This document shows positions 7,657-16,253 of a stretch of 64,000 nucleotides of DNA, piece after piece. Under the pieces are notes generated by a model. That model ran no database searches, was not told where the DNA came from, and saw only the letters and a program-made list of their open reading frames with translations. Each line of letters begins with the position of its first letter. Position 1 is the stretch's first letter. This DNA is from CAVQBL01 sp963710715 (GTDB lineage: Bacteria > Pseudomonadota > Gammaproteobacteria > DSM-16500). Location of the stretch: the NCBI GenBank assembly GCA_963710715.1, contig CAVQBL010000013.1, positions 248,001-312,000 of the forward strand, given 5' to 3'. A program made the position numbers and the translations under genes.

Positions 7657-9072
7657 TTAACGCTCAGCGACCCAAAATCGATTATACCTTTTGCTATTAT
7701 AGTCAATTTGCTTTTCCATCTCCGAGATTCTGTCTGCTGGCGCTTTATTTTTTGCGATTGCTGAATATCCCAATCCCAATCTATTTCCATCAAATTGGAA
7801 CCCCAACAATGCTAATACAGTAGGGAATAGATCAAACCCCACAATAGTGTCTGTATTTTTAGCCATTACTTCTTTACTAATAATGATGTTAAAAATCGAG
7901 CGTGATGGATTTCTATCTATTTTTTCACTCACAGCATTTCCCATTGCTAAATGATCGCCGATAATCACAATATTCACTTTGTCCAACCATCCTTGTGTTT
8001 TTACATAGTTTACAAATTCAGCAACTTGATCCGATGTGCATTCGACAATACCTTCAAAATCACGAAAGCCGCGTGCTTTACACGTTTTATTTAAGAAACC
8101 GGTGATGCCATGTGTATCAACCGTCAAAATCGATAAATTAAAGAGCTGTTTTTCCTTAATTAATTTAGCTAATTTTATTTTGGCATTTTTAAATAATTCA
8201 TCATCTGACAAGCCCCATTCATTCATTTCAGATTTGCTGTATCCATTCGTCAGCCAATGTTCCTTGCCATAAGTTTCTGTGTAATGATGGCTTTCTAGAA
8301 AGTTACCGATACCAGCAAATCTCAAAAAGGCCCCTTTCATAAATACATTTTTGTATCCATGCTTAGCGAGAATATCACTCATACATGTTGCGCCCGGTAA
8401 AAAATTGGTTATATGTTTCCCAATTGTATTACCATCAAAAACAGTTATCAGCTTTAATGGGATGCCACATTGTGTGGAAATTATACCTGCCGCTGTCCAA
8501 CCTGTTCCGGGCATTTGCAGAAAATGTTTAAAAGTTATTTTGGGGACATTAAGCTGATTTAAAGCGTGCAATAAATCATGGCCAAACAAGTTGGGATCAG
8601 AATAAGTCGCCTCAAGGCTTTCAATATAAATAAATATTAAACTTTTAGCATGTATTGTTTTAAATGCGATTTTATTTGCATCAATATAATGTGTCTGAAA
8701 ATAGTCTGTTTTGGGTTGATGAATGGTTTTATTGAAAAACTGAACAATAGAATATTGGTTGCACGCATAAGATATGCCAATGAAAAATACAATGATGGGT
8801 ATGAAGGCAGTCTTGCTATATCTTTTCTCAACAATGAGATAGATAAAAGTGATTATGAGTGGGATGGCAATACACCATAAAATAAATCGCTTGAAATAAA
8901 CAGAACTTGGCGAGAATGCACCACCTAATCCAAGGCTCAGTGTTGATAAGGTTTGATCAAGGGTGACAACACCGAAATTTTTTTGTGTCCAAAAAACCAG
9001 TCCAATAAAATATAGACCACAAAATAAAATAAAGCCTTTGAATATGCTGGTGAGATATTTTTTGCGCTTCAT
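7657..9072 (-). CDS. OpgB/MdoB-like membrane phosphoglycerol transferase
   Basis: 471 residues from the ATG at 9072 (TTAGG ribosome-site-like sequence upstream); an earlier in-frame ATG at 9135 lacks one. The N-terminus has three to four membrane segments in the first ~120 residues, followed by an alkaline-phosphatase-fold sulfatase domain: IFIYIESLEATYSDPNLFG, QMPGTGWTAAG with the nucleophile Thr, STQCGIPL, MKGAFLRFAG, TVDTHG and IGDHLAMGN. The spacing of these motifs resembles E. coli OpgB, which moves phosphoglycerol from phosphatidylglycerol onto osmoregulated periplasmic glucans. No glucan synthase genes are in the window, so another phosphoglycerol acceptor is possible. Confidence 0.8.
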   Translation of the reverse strand: MKRKKYLTSIFKGFILFCGLYFIGLVFWTQKNFGVVTLDQTLSTLSLGLGGAFSPSSVYFKRFILWCIAIPLIITFIYLIVEKRYSKTAFIPIIVFFIGISYACNQYSIVQFFNKTIHQPKTDYFQTHYIDANKIAFKTIHAKSLIFIYIESLEATYSDPNLFGHDLLHALNQLNVPKITFKHFLQMPGTGWTAAGIISTQCGIPLKLITVFDGNTIGKHITNFLPGATCMSDILAKHGYKNVFMKGAFLRFAGIGNFLESHHYTETYGKEHWLTNGYSKSEMNEWGLSDDELFKNAKIKLAKLIKEKQLFNLSILTVDTHGITGFLNKTCKARGFRDFEGIVECTSDQVAEFVNYVKTQGWLDKVNIVIIGDHLAMGNAVSEKIDRNPSRSIFNIIISKEVMAKNTDTIVGFDLFPTVLALLGFQFDGNRLGLGYSAIAKNKAPADRISEMEKQIDYNSKRYNRFWVAER

Positions 9073-9428
9073 GATAAACCTAATAGCGTTAAGATTTTGC
9101 AGAAAAGTACAAAAGAGTAGCAAAAAAAGCTTCATATTGGAAGTACTGTTTTGGACTGCTCAATATATGTATGCTATTTATAAGGCTACATATGCAATCG
9201 TCGAGAGAAGCCTCTGGTTGAAAAAAGCGCAACCCAATCAACAGCTGCGCTATTGGGTAGGGTATTGATTTTTTAATACAGTTATTGTAATGTGATTTCC
9301 TTAGTCTGATTATCAAGCGTTTCTTTTTTTCTATTCTATTATTTTTATCTGCTTATCAAGTTTTTTCTCATTGTCACCTCAAAACTATGTCCCGTGGGAT
9401 ATTAATAAATTAATAAGGACAACTTTAC
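9073..9428. other. Intergenic region with bidirectional hairpin
   Basis: About 350 AT-rich bases between divergent genes, with no convincing gene. A hairpin ACCCAAT (9232-9238)/ATTGGGT (9252-9258) is followed by a T-run at 9269-9274, as in an intrinsic terminator. The NTPDase ribosome site AAGGA lies just before 9429. Confidence 0.5.
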
Positions 9429-10583
9429 ATGAAAAAAATCATTTTTTATTTGCTTGTATTATTTTCAACAACAATATTCGCTGCGGAACCTCAATATGTC
9501 ATTATTATAGATGCCAGTGATAGTGGTTCTGTTTTACATCTTTTTCAATATGAAAAAAGTAAAATATTTCCTATTATCAATGATATCTTCACCAAGAAAA
9601 ATACGCATAATTTGGCATCGTATGAAAGTAATCCACAACTTGCAAGTGCTGCAATCAAAGATTTATTGGATGCGGTGAAAGCAAAATTAATTAGTCTGCA
9701 CGTTTCACCACGAGATATTCCATTAAATTTAATGGGAACAGCCAATATGCGTTTGCTGCCAGAAGAAAAACAAAATGAAATATATGTGCATGTGAGAGAA
9801 TACATTGCTGACAATTATGATTTTACCATAAAAAATATAGCAACACTTTCAGGAAAAATGGAAGGAGTCTATGATTGGCTAGATGTAAATTACCTTGCGG
9901 AAAATTTTCAAAAAGATCGATCACCGGTCGGTATTATCAGTGGTGGTAGTATCGCAACTGAAATTGCATTTGCAACAGGTGATAAAAGCAAACCTGAAGA
10001 TGAAATTGATCTGAATATCAACGGCAAAAAATACACGGTTTTTAGCCGCAGTTTTTTGAGATTAGGTTTAGATCAAGCGCGCCAATCTATGAACCAAGAT
10101 CTTTCTTCCTATGCGTGTTATCCGATTGATTATCCCATGTCTTCAGGAATGAAAGGGAATTTTGATTTACCAACATGCAACTTTGTGTATGCAAAATTCC
10201 TCGAGCAATACGCCATTCCAGAAAAAATTTTACCACTGCAACAACAAAAATTTGCTGTGATTTCGGGTGCTGCACGTACTTGGGAACTTTTTGGCGTGGA
10301 GATTCCAGACAAAGACGCAGTTGAGGCAAGGATTTATTATGTTTGCACTACTACTTGGGATGCCATGCAAAAAGAATATGCGGAAATGCCAGCAAAATTA
10401 CTTTCTGCTTATTGTGCTGATGGGGTCTATTTAGTGCAATTCATTTTTTCTACGTATCATTTACAGGCAAACCAGTTGTGGGTTACTGACCGCATTCGAA
10501 AGCAAATTATTGACTGGCCTTTGGGGATGGCGTTGTACATTCTTGCCCTAAATCCGGAAACTCAGCTAGATTTCCGGATTTAA
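9429..10583 (+). CDS. Secreted ectonucleoside triphosphate diphosphohydrolase (GDA1/CD39 family)
   Basis: 384 residues with a signal peptide (MKKIIFYLLVLFSTTIFAA). Apyrase conserved regions are recognisable in order: ACR1 IDASDSGSVLHLF (phosphate loop), ACR2 LNLMGTANMRLLP, ACR3 KMEGVYDWLDVNYL and ACR4 GIISGGSIATEIAF. NTPDases hydrolyse nucleoside tri- and diphosphates outside the cytoplasm. They are mainly eukaryotic, but Legionella pneumophila has one (Lpg1905) that helps intracellular replication. Several motif residues deviate (DASDSG for DAGSSG, SGGS for GGGS), so activity is not certain. A hairpin overlaps the last codons. Confidence 0.82.
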   Translation: MKKIIFYLLVLFSTTIFAAEPQYVIIIDASDSGSVLHLFQYEKSKIFPIINDIFTKKNTHNLASYESNPQLASAAIKDLLDAVKAKLISLHVSPRDIPLNLMGTANMRLLPEEKQNEIYVHVREYIADNYDFTIKNIATLSGKMEGVYDWLDVNYLAENFQKDRSPVGIISGGSIATEIAFATGDKSKPEDEIDLNINGKKYTVFSRSFLRLGLDQARQSMNQDLSSYACYPIDYPMSSGMKGNFDLPTCNFVYAKFLEQYAIPEKILPLQQQKFAVISGAARTWELFGVEIPDKDAVEARIYYVCTTTWDAMQKEYAEMPAKLLSAYCADGVYLVQFIFSTYHLQANQLWVTDRIRKQIIDWPLGMALYILALNPETQLDFRI

Positions 10584-10639
10584 CCTAGATTCAATGCAGT
10601 TGCCTCTCGCAGTAGGGTTTAACTGCCGAATCTAGGTTT
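10552..10639. repeat. Two nested hairpins after the NTPDase gene
   Basis: AAATCCGGAA (10552 on) pairs with TTCCGGATTT, spanning the NTPDase C-terminal codons and stop. A second pair, CCTAGATTC/GAATCTAGG, follows to 10639. They are likely stabilising or terminating structures between the convergent NTPDase and hydrolase genes; there is no long T-run. Confidence 0.5.
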
Positions 10640-10658
10640 AAGGGCTAAATGTTCATGC

Positions 10659-11321
10659 TTATGTAATGTTTATCGCTTCTTTTTTTTCTTTGCTACTCGA
10701 CATAGCTTTAGCATAACGAATACCTAATCCAAATGCTCCACTGTGCTCTTTGGAAATTTCACGCACTGCATCAGCTGTTTCATGACGCGCCCAGTCTCTT
10801 TGCCATTCATACATAACTTGTTGCCAAGTGACTGGAATCACTCCTGCTTGAATCATGCGTTGCATTCCCATCTTATGCGCAGATCTTGAAGATCCAGCTG
10901 AGGCATCTTCCACTGCGTAAACTTCATAACCATCAGCGAGCGCACACAGTGCAGGAAATGCAAGACAAACTTCTGTTAATAAGCCTGACATAATGAGTTT
11001 TTTACGTCCGGTTTTTTCAATAGCAGCTAGAAAGTTTTTATCTTCCCATGCATTAATGTATGTACGATCAATGGGCTTAATCGCAGGAAAAACAGCTTGT
11101 AACTCTTCTAACATTGGACCACTGAAGGTTTTGGCAGCGACAGTCGTTAAAATAGTTGGGACTTTGAAAATTTTAGTCGCTTTTGCCAAACCTACGATAT
11201 TATTGATAAGTAATGTGCGATCCATGGATTGAATCGCAAAAAACATTTGTGGTTCATCATCGATAAAAATAACAGCACTGTTTTGGGGTGTTAATAAAGA
11301 TTTGTAATTGGATTTAAACAT
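10659..11321 (-). CDS. Isochorismatase-family (YcaC-like) cysteine hydrolase
   Basis: 220 residues. Family marks are the Asp in AVIFIDDEPQMFF (residues ~17-29), the Lys-containing region GRKKLIMSGLLTEVCLAFPAL with the putative nucleophile Cys, and a cis-peptide-type turn GLLTEV. A Rossmann-like alpha/beta sandwich is expected. Members hydrolyse amides such as nicotinamide or isochorismate; the substrate cannot be read here. It is monocistronic, with a GGGAGG ribosome site upstream. Confidence 0.8.
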   Translation of the reverse strand: MFKSNYKSLLTPQNSAVIFIDDEPQMFFAIQSMDRTLLINNIVGLAKATKIFKVPTILTTVAAKTFSGPMLEELQAVFPAIKPIDRTYINAWEDKNFLAAIEKTGRKKLIMSGLLTEVCLAFPALCALADGYEVYAVEDASAGSSRSAHKMGMQRMIQAGVIPVTWQQVMYEWQRDWARHETADAVREISKEHSGAFGLGIRYAKAMSSSKEKKEAINIT

Positions 11322-11336
11322 AACCTTCCCTCCCTG

Positions 11337-11400
11337 GTGGTTTATGAGTTAGCTGGTGGATTACAGCGCAAAAAACGCGCTTAATCCACCCTACGGGCTG
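11337..11400. repeat. Palindromic repeat upstream of clpB
   Basis: GGTGGATTA...TAATCCACC with the inner CGC-AAAAAA-GCG loop is a common bacterial intergenic palindrome. Only one clear copy is seen in this window. Confidence 0.5.
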
Positions 11401-11466
11401 CTTCTGCGAGGAGATAACAGCCTTAATCTGTGCTATTATAACATAATAGAAGGTATATTTGTTTGG

Positions 11467-11492
11467 CTTGAAATTGGGATAATTGATCATAT
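11467..11492 (+). promoter_or_regulatory. Possible heat-shock (sigma32-like) promoter of clpB
   Basis: CTTGAAA at 11467-11473 matches the sigma32 -35 box; 11 nt later GATCATAT partly matches the -10 box CCCCATNT. The spacing is at the lower limit and the -10 is weak, so this rests mainly on the -35 box and clpB regulation in relatives. Confidence 0.35.
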
Positions 11493-11529
11493 CTTATTGA
11501 GTATACAATGCTCATAGAGGTATTTATTA

Positions 11530-14121
11530 ATGCGCATGGATAAGCTAACAAGTAAGTTTCAAATGGCATTGGCCGATGCCCAATCAATGGCGCTTGGCCA
11601 CGATAATGCATTTATCGAACCTGCACACGTATTAAAAGCACTGCTTAATCAAGAAGGTGGCAGTGTTCGCCCCATTTTAGAAAAAGCTAATGTCAATATT
11701 TCCAATTTAAATTCACAACTTGATAGTGCAATTAACCATCTTCCACAAGTAGAAGGTGGCGCTCCGGGTGAAGTGCATGTTTCAAATGACTTAAATCGTT
11801 TGCTCAATCTGACAGATAAACTCGCGCAAAAGCGTAAAGATCAATATATATCGAGCGAATTATTTTTACTTGCCGCAGTGGAAGACTCAGGAACCACAGG
11901 TGAATTGTTACGTAAATCCGGTGCTACTAAGCAATCGATCGAACAAGCTATTAACGAAGAACGGGGAGGGCAGAAAGTGCAAGACCCGAATGCAGAAGAG
12001 CAACGTCGCGCATTAGAAAAATATACAATTGATTTAACAGCGCGCGCTGAACGTGGCAAGTTAGATCCTGTCATTGGACGTGATGCTGAAATTCGTCGCA
12101 CGATTCAAGTTTTGCTGAGACGCACAAAAAATAATCCGGTTTTAATTGGTGAACCAGGTGTCGGAAAAACCGCAATTGTTGAAGGGTTAGCCCAGCGCAT
12201 TATTAATCGCGAAGTGCCTGAAGGATTGCTGAATAGACGCTTGCTAGCATTGGATCTCGGTGCGCTGATTGCGGGGGCCAAATACCGCGGTGAATTTGAA
12301 GAGCGTTTAAAAGCCGTTTTGAATGATTTATCTAAACAAGAAGGCCAAATTATTCTTTTTATCGATGAAATACATAATTTAGTGGGTGCGGGTAGAGCCG
12401 AAGGCGCGATGGATGCGGGCAATATGTTAAAACCAGCGTTAGCGCGCGGTGAGCTACATTGCATAGGTGCAACGACTTTAGATGAATATAGAAAATATAT
12501 TGAAAAAGATGCAGCACTGGAGCGACGTTTTCAGCGTATTTTAGTGGATGAGCCGAGTGTAGAGGATACGATTGCAATTTTACGTGGTTTAAAAGAGCGT
12601 TATGAGTTACATCATGGAGTTGAAATCACTGATTCTGCATTAGTTGCTGCAGCCACATTATCACATCGCTATATTTCAGACCGACAATTACCCGATAAAG
12701 CGATCGACTTAATTGATGAAGCAGCCAGTAATATTCGTATGGAAATTGATTCTAAACCTGAAGAATTAGATCAATTAGGCCGTAGAATCATACAGCTTAA
12801 AATTGAGCGCGAGGCATTAAAAAAAGAAGATGATGAAGCATCCAAAAAGCGACTCGATAAATTAGAAAAAGAATTAAAAAAACTTGAGGCGGAGAATAAT
12901 AAATTAGAAGAAATTTGGAAAACAGAAAAATCCACTTTGCAAGATGCACAAAATATTAAGGGCGAACTGGATAAGGTACGTCTTGAATTTGATACGGCAC
13001 GTCGTGCTGGAAATTTATCACGTATGGCAGAGTTACAATATGGCGTTATTCCCGAATTAGAAAAGAAATTAGCTGCAGCGCGTGTTGCAGAGAAAAAAGA
13101 AACTAAATTAGTGCGTAGTAAAGTAACAGAAGAAGAAGTTGCGGAAGTTGTTTCCAAATGGACGCATATTCCTGTATCAAAAATGATGGAAAGCGAAAAA
13201 GAAAAATTATTACACATGGAAGATGCGTTACATAAACGCATCATTGGACAAAGCCAAGCAGTCAGTGCTGTCTGCAATGCGATTCGACGTTCGCGCGCAG
13301 GGCTTGCCGATCCAAACCGTCCCATCGGATCATTTTTATTTTTAGGTCCTACAGGTGTGGGTAAAACTGAATTATGTAAAGCGCTAGCTGCATTTTTATT
13401 CGATACAGAAGAAGCCATGGTACGTATCGACATGTCAGAATTTATGGAAAAACATTCAGTGGCACGTTTGGTCGGTGCACCGCCGGGTTATGTTGGCTAT
13501 GAAGAAGGTGGTTATCTTACTGAGCTCGTGCGCCGCAAACCCTACAGTGTGATTTTGCTGGATGAAATGGAAAAAGCACACATAGATGTATTCAATATTT
13601 TGTTACAAGTTTTAGATGATGGTCGCTTAACCGATAGTCACGGGCGTACGGTTGACTTTCGTAATACCGTTGTCGTAATGACATCCAATTTAGGTTCGGA
13701 ATTAATTCAAGAAATTTCTAAGCACGGTGATTATTTTGCAATGAAAAATGCAGTATTGAATTTGGTTGGACAACATTTTCGTCCTGAATTTATGAATCGT
13801 ATTGATGAAACTGTGGTATTCCATCCATTGGATAAAGAGCAAATCAAAGAAATTGCTGATATTCAAATTAACCGCTTGCGTGCGCGTTTAGCAGAAAGAG
13901 ATTTAGGACTCAATGTGACCCCGGAAGCATTGGATTATTTGGCTTCGACCGGTTATGATCCTGTGTATGGAGCAAGGCCTCTAAAACGCGCTATTCAGCA
14001 ATATGTAGAAAATCCTTTAGCACAAGAAATTTTAGCGAGTAAATTTGTGCCAGGTGATATGATTACTGTTGGTATGGAGCGTGGTAAACTAGTTTTTTCT
14101 AAGGTTACGGTAACTGTTTAA
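11530..14121 (+). CDS. clpB: ClpB disaggregase chaperone
   Basis: 863 residues, the usual length, beginning MRMDKLTSKFQMALADAQSM as in E. coli ClpB. It has an N-domain, then AAA+ module 1 (Walker A GEPGVGKT near 206, Walker B LFIDEIH), a coiled-coil middle domain ~410-520 rich in Lys/Glu, and AAA+ module 2 (Walker A GPTGVGKT near 605, DEMEKAH, GRTVDFRNTV). It works with DnaK to unfold and rescue aggregated proteins in the cytoplasm. uspA and cbpA-cbpM downstream make a small stress cluster. Confidence 0.98.
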   Translation: MRMDKLTSKFQMALADAQSMALGHDNAFIEPAHVLKALLNQEGGSVRPILEKANVNISNLNSQLDSAINHLPQVEGGAPGEVHVSNDLNRLLNLTDKLAQKRKDQYISSELFLLAAVEDSGTTGELLRKSGATKQSIEQAINEERGGQKVQDPNAEEQRRALEKYTIDLTARAERGKLDPVIGRDAEIRRTIQVLLRRTKNNPVLIGEPGVGKTAIVEGLAQRIINREVPEGLLNRRLLALDLGALIAGAKYRGEFEERLKAVLNDLSKQEGQIILFIDEIHNLVGAGRAEGAMDAGNMLKPALARGELHCIGATTLDEYRKYIEKDAALERRFQRILVDEPSVEDTIAILRGLKERYELHHGVEITDSALVAAATLSHRYISDRQLPDKAIDLIDEAASNIRMEIDSKPEELDQLGRRIIQLKIEREALKKEDDEASKKRLDKLEKELKKLEAENNKLEEIWKTEKSTLQDAQNIKGELDKVRLEFDTARRAGNLSRMAELQYGVIPELEKKLAAARVAEKKETKLVRSKVTEEEVAEVVSKWTHIPVSKMMESEKEKLLHMEDALHKRIIGQSQAVSAVCNAIRRSRAGLADPNRPIGSFLFLGPTGVGKTELCKALAAFLFDTEEAMVRIDMSEFMEKHSVARLVGAPPGYVGYEEGGYLTELVRRKPYSVILLDEMEKAHIDVFNILLQVLDDGRLTDSHGRTVDFRNTVVVMTSNLGSELIQEISKHGDYFAMKNAVLNLVGQHFRPEFMNRIDETVVFHPLDKEQIKEIADIQINRLRARLAERDLGLNVTPEALDYLASTGYDPVYGARPLKRAIQQYVENPLAQEILASKFVPGDMITVGMERGKLVFSKVTVTV

Positions 14122-14143
14122 CTAAAACAAAAGGATAGGTATC

Positions 14144-14566
14144 ATGTACAAACATATCTTATTTGCAACAGATTTATCTGATGATATGGGTTATATTATT
14201 ACCAAGGTTCAAGGTATTCGTGGATATACCGGAGCAAAATTAAGTTTAATCCATGTTGTTGAGCCTATGCCTGGTTACAGTTATGCTTATTTAGGTATTG
14301 AAGATATTGAAGGCCAGCTAATTGAAGAAGCAAAAAATGCGCTGACAAAGTTAGGTAGCCAGCTCTCTGTTTCAAGCAAAGATCAATGGATAGAAGTGGG
14401 CCCTACCAAATCAAAAATCCTCGGTGTTGCTGAAAATATCAAAGCAGATTTGATTGTGTGTGGTAGCCATGGACGCCATGGTTTGTCGTTATTATTGGGT
14501 TCCACTGCAAATGCTATTTTGCACGGCGCGAAATGCGATGTGTTGACGGTGAGGCTACCTGAATAA
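14144..14566 (+). CDS. Universal stress protein UspA family
   Basis: 140 residues, single Usp domain: MYKHILFATDLSDD at the start, LSLIHVVEP, and the nucleotide-binding pattern LIVCGSHGRHGLSLLLGSTANAIL near the C-terminus (G-2x-G-9x-G-S/T). It is probably an ATP-binding stress protein in the cytoplasm. It starts 22 nt after clpB with an AAAGGATAGG ribosome site and is likely cotranscribed. Confidence 0.93.
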   Translation: MYKHILFATDLSDDMGYIITKVQGIRGYTGAKLSLIHVVEPMPGYSYAYLGIEDIEGQLIEEAKNALTKLGSQLSVSSKDQWIEVGPTKSKILGVAENIKADLIVCGSHGRHGLSLLLGSTANAILHGAKCDVLTVRLPE

Positions 14567-14619
14567 GTCTGGATTTCTTCACCTCGCAAAAGGCGCGAGG
14601 TTCGCAATTGACTAGCAGA

Positions 14620-14721
14620 GTCATTGCGAGGAGTGCTTTTTACGACGAAGCAATCCAGAGGGCATGACAACGCTCCCCTGGATTGCTTCGCCATGCGAGG
14701 AGCGCATGGCTCGCAATGACG
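14620..14721. repeat. REP-A palindromic repeat, copy 2
   Basis: Bounded by GTCATTGCGAGG and CTCGCAATGACGG, with two internal GCAATCCAG/CTGGATTGC arms. It separates uspA from cbpA. Confidence 0.8.
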
Positions 14722-14739
14722 GAGAGGTTTTTTATCTTT

Positions 14740-15705
14740 ATGGAATACAAAGACTACTACGCCACCCTCGGCGTTTCACGCGATGCAAAAGAAGATGAAA
14801 TTAAGCGCGCCTATCGAAAATTAGCTCGTAAATATCACCCTGACGTCAGCAAAGAACCCAATGCAGAAGAACACTTCAAAGAAGTTCAAGAAGCTTACGA
14901 AGTTTTAAAAGATGCCAAAAAACGTGCGGCATATGATCAGCTTGGCACGCAATGGCAAGGTGGGCAAGAATTTAGGCCGCCACCGAATTGGGAAGGGTTT
15001 TCAGGTTTTGGAGGTGATGGCGCATTCACTGAAGAAAATGTCGGTGATTTCAGCGATTTTTTTGCTTCCATTTTTGGCCGTACAACACAACGAGGTAGAG
15101 GACGTCAACGCTACGGAGCTGGCTTTCAGCAACGTGGCAATGATGAAACTGCAAAAATTACCATTAACTTAGACGAAGCCTATCGAGGCGGATCGAAAAC
15201 CATTCACTTACAAATGCCAGAAATGGATACAGAAGGCCGCGTACATCATGCAACACGTACATTAAAAATCACCATTCCAGCTGGGGTGACTCCCGGACAA
15301 CAATTGCGTTTAGGAAAACAAGGTAGCCCGGGAATGGGTGGAGGTCCTCCAGGTGATTTATATTTAGAAATTGATATTCATCCAAATTCTCTTTTTACTC
15401 TACAAGGCAAAGATATTTATCTCACATTGCCGATTACGCCTTGGGAAGCAGCATTAGGAGCAAAAATAAAAGTGCCAACATTGGGCGGTGTGGTAGAAAT
15501 GAAAATTGCTGCCGGTGTGCAAGCAGGGCAAAAATTGCGTTTAAAAGGGCGTGGATTTCCAGGCAAACCCACAGCAGGTGATCAGTATGCATTGTTACAA
15601 ATTGTGACTCCACCCGCAAAAACAGATGCGCAGCGCGCTTTCTATGAAAAAATGGCGCAGGAAATGCCATTTGATCCACGCAAAGACCTCATAAGGAGCT
15701 ATTAA
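14740..15705 (+). CDS. cbpA: Curved DNA-binding protein CbpA (DnaJ-like co-chaperone)
   Basis: 321 residues from the ATG at 14740 (MEYKDYYATLGVSRDAKEDE); the upstream in-frame codons are REP sequence. The J domain is at residues 1-70 with the HPD motif (KYHPDVSKEP), followed by a Gly/Phe-rich linker and the two C-terminal beta-barrel substrate domains; there is no zinc finger, which distinguishes CbpA from DnaJ. It stimulates DnaK and binds DNA. Its stop overlaps the cbpM start (TAATG). Confidence 0.93.
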   Translation: MEYKDYYATLGVSRDAKEDEIKRAYRKLARKYHPDVSKEPNAEEHFKEVQEAYEVLKDAKKRAAYDQLGTQWQGGQEFRPPPNWEGFSGFGGDGAFTEENVGDFSDFFASIFGRTTQRGRGRQRYGAGFQQRGNDETAKITINLDEAYRGGSKTIHLQMPEMDTEGRVHHATRTLKITIPAGVTPGQQLRLGKQGSPGMGGGPPGDLYLEIDIHPNSLFTLQGKDIYLTLPITPWEAALGAKIKVPTLGGVVEMKIAAGVQAGQKLRLKGRGFPGKPTAGDQYALLQIVTPPAKTDAQRAFYEKMAQEMPFDPRKDLIRSY

Positions 15706-16022
15706 TGGTGAAAAAATCAATTGTCATTTCTGATATTAAAATTGAAGACTCACCCGAGCTCACCTTTGAAGAATTATGTGCAGCTGTGCATGTTTCTCCT
15801 GATTTAATGCAAGAATTGATAGAATATGGAATTCTTGAACCGCAAGGCAGTTCACCCAATTGGCGTTTTCAAGCAATACATTTGCGTCGTGCGCGTACGG
15901 CAATTCGTTTGCAAGATGATCTTGAAATCAATCTTGCTGGCATTGCGTTAGCATTGGATTTAATGGATGAGATAGAAGAAATGCGGGCGAAGATTGAAAT
16001 GTTGGAAAAGGCTTTTAGATAA
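15705..16022 (+). CDS. cbpM: Chaperone modulator CbpM
   Basis: 105 residues, MerR-like helix-turn-helix: LTFEELCAAVHVSPDLMQEL, then ILEPQG and FQAIHLRRARTAIRLQDDLEINLAGIALALDLMDEI. CbpM binds the J domain of CbpA and inhibits it. The 1-nt overlap with cbpA supports coupled translation. Confidence 0.92.
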   Translation: MVKKSIVISDIKIEDSPELTFEELCAAVHVSPDLMQELIEYGILEPQGSSPNWRFQAIHLRRARTAIRLQDDLEINLAGIALALDLMDEIEEMRAKIEMLEKAFR

Positions 16023-16253
16023 GAATGTCGTGACAGCTATTATGCTTGCTTGACTTAATTGTTTTTAACATATTTTCTGCATCTTTTTTATTAAGTTTTC
16101 CAGCAAATTTGAGCAAGGGTTGTTTCATTGTATAGATCTCCGTATTTCCATCATTAGCCATATTTAATATAATCAATAAGTTGTTTTTAATCAATAGTTT
16201 ATCAAAAAATGCTATAATATATAATATGAAATAACGAGGATAAAACATTTGAT
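16023..16253. other. Intergenic region; possible small ORF on minus strand
   Basis: A minus-strand frame (16015-16161) could encode 48 residues starting MANDGNTEIYTMKQPLLKFA, rich in Lys/Asn, with no good ribosome site and overlapping the end of cbpM. I do not recognise it. TATAAT at 16214-16219 may be the -10 box for the ankyrin gene on the plus strand. Confidence 0.25.

Noticed and set aside
12771..13433. 220-codon minus-strand frame within clpB
   Set aside because: Ser/Phe/Leu-rich antisense shadow of a certain gene.
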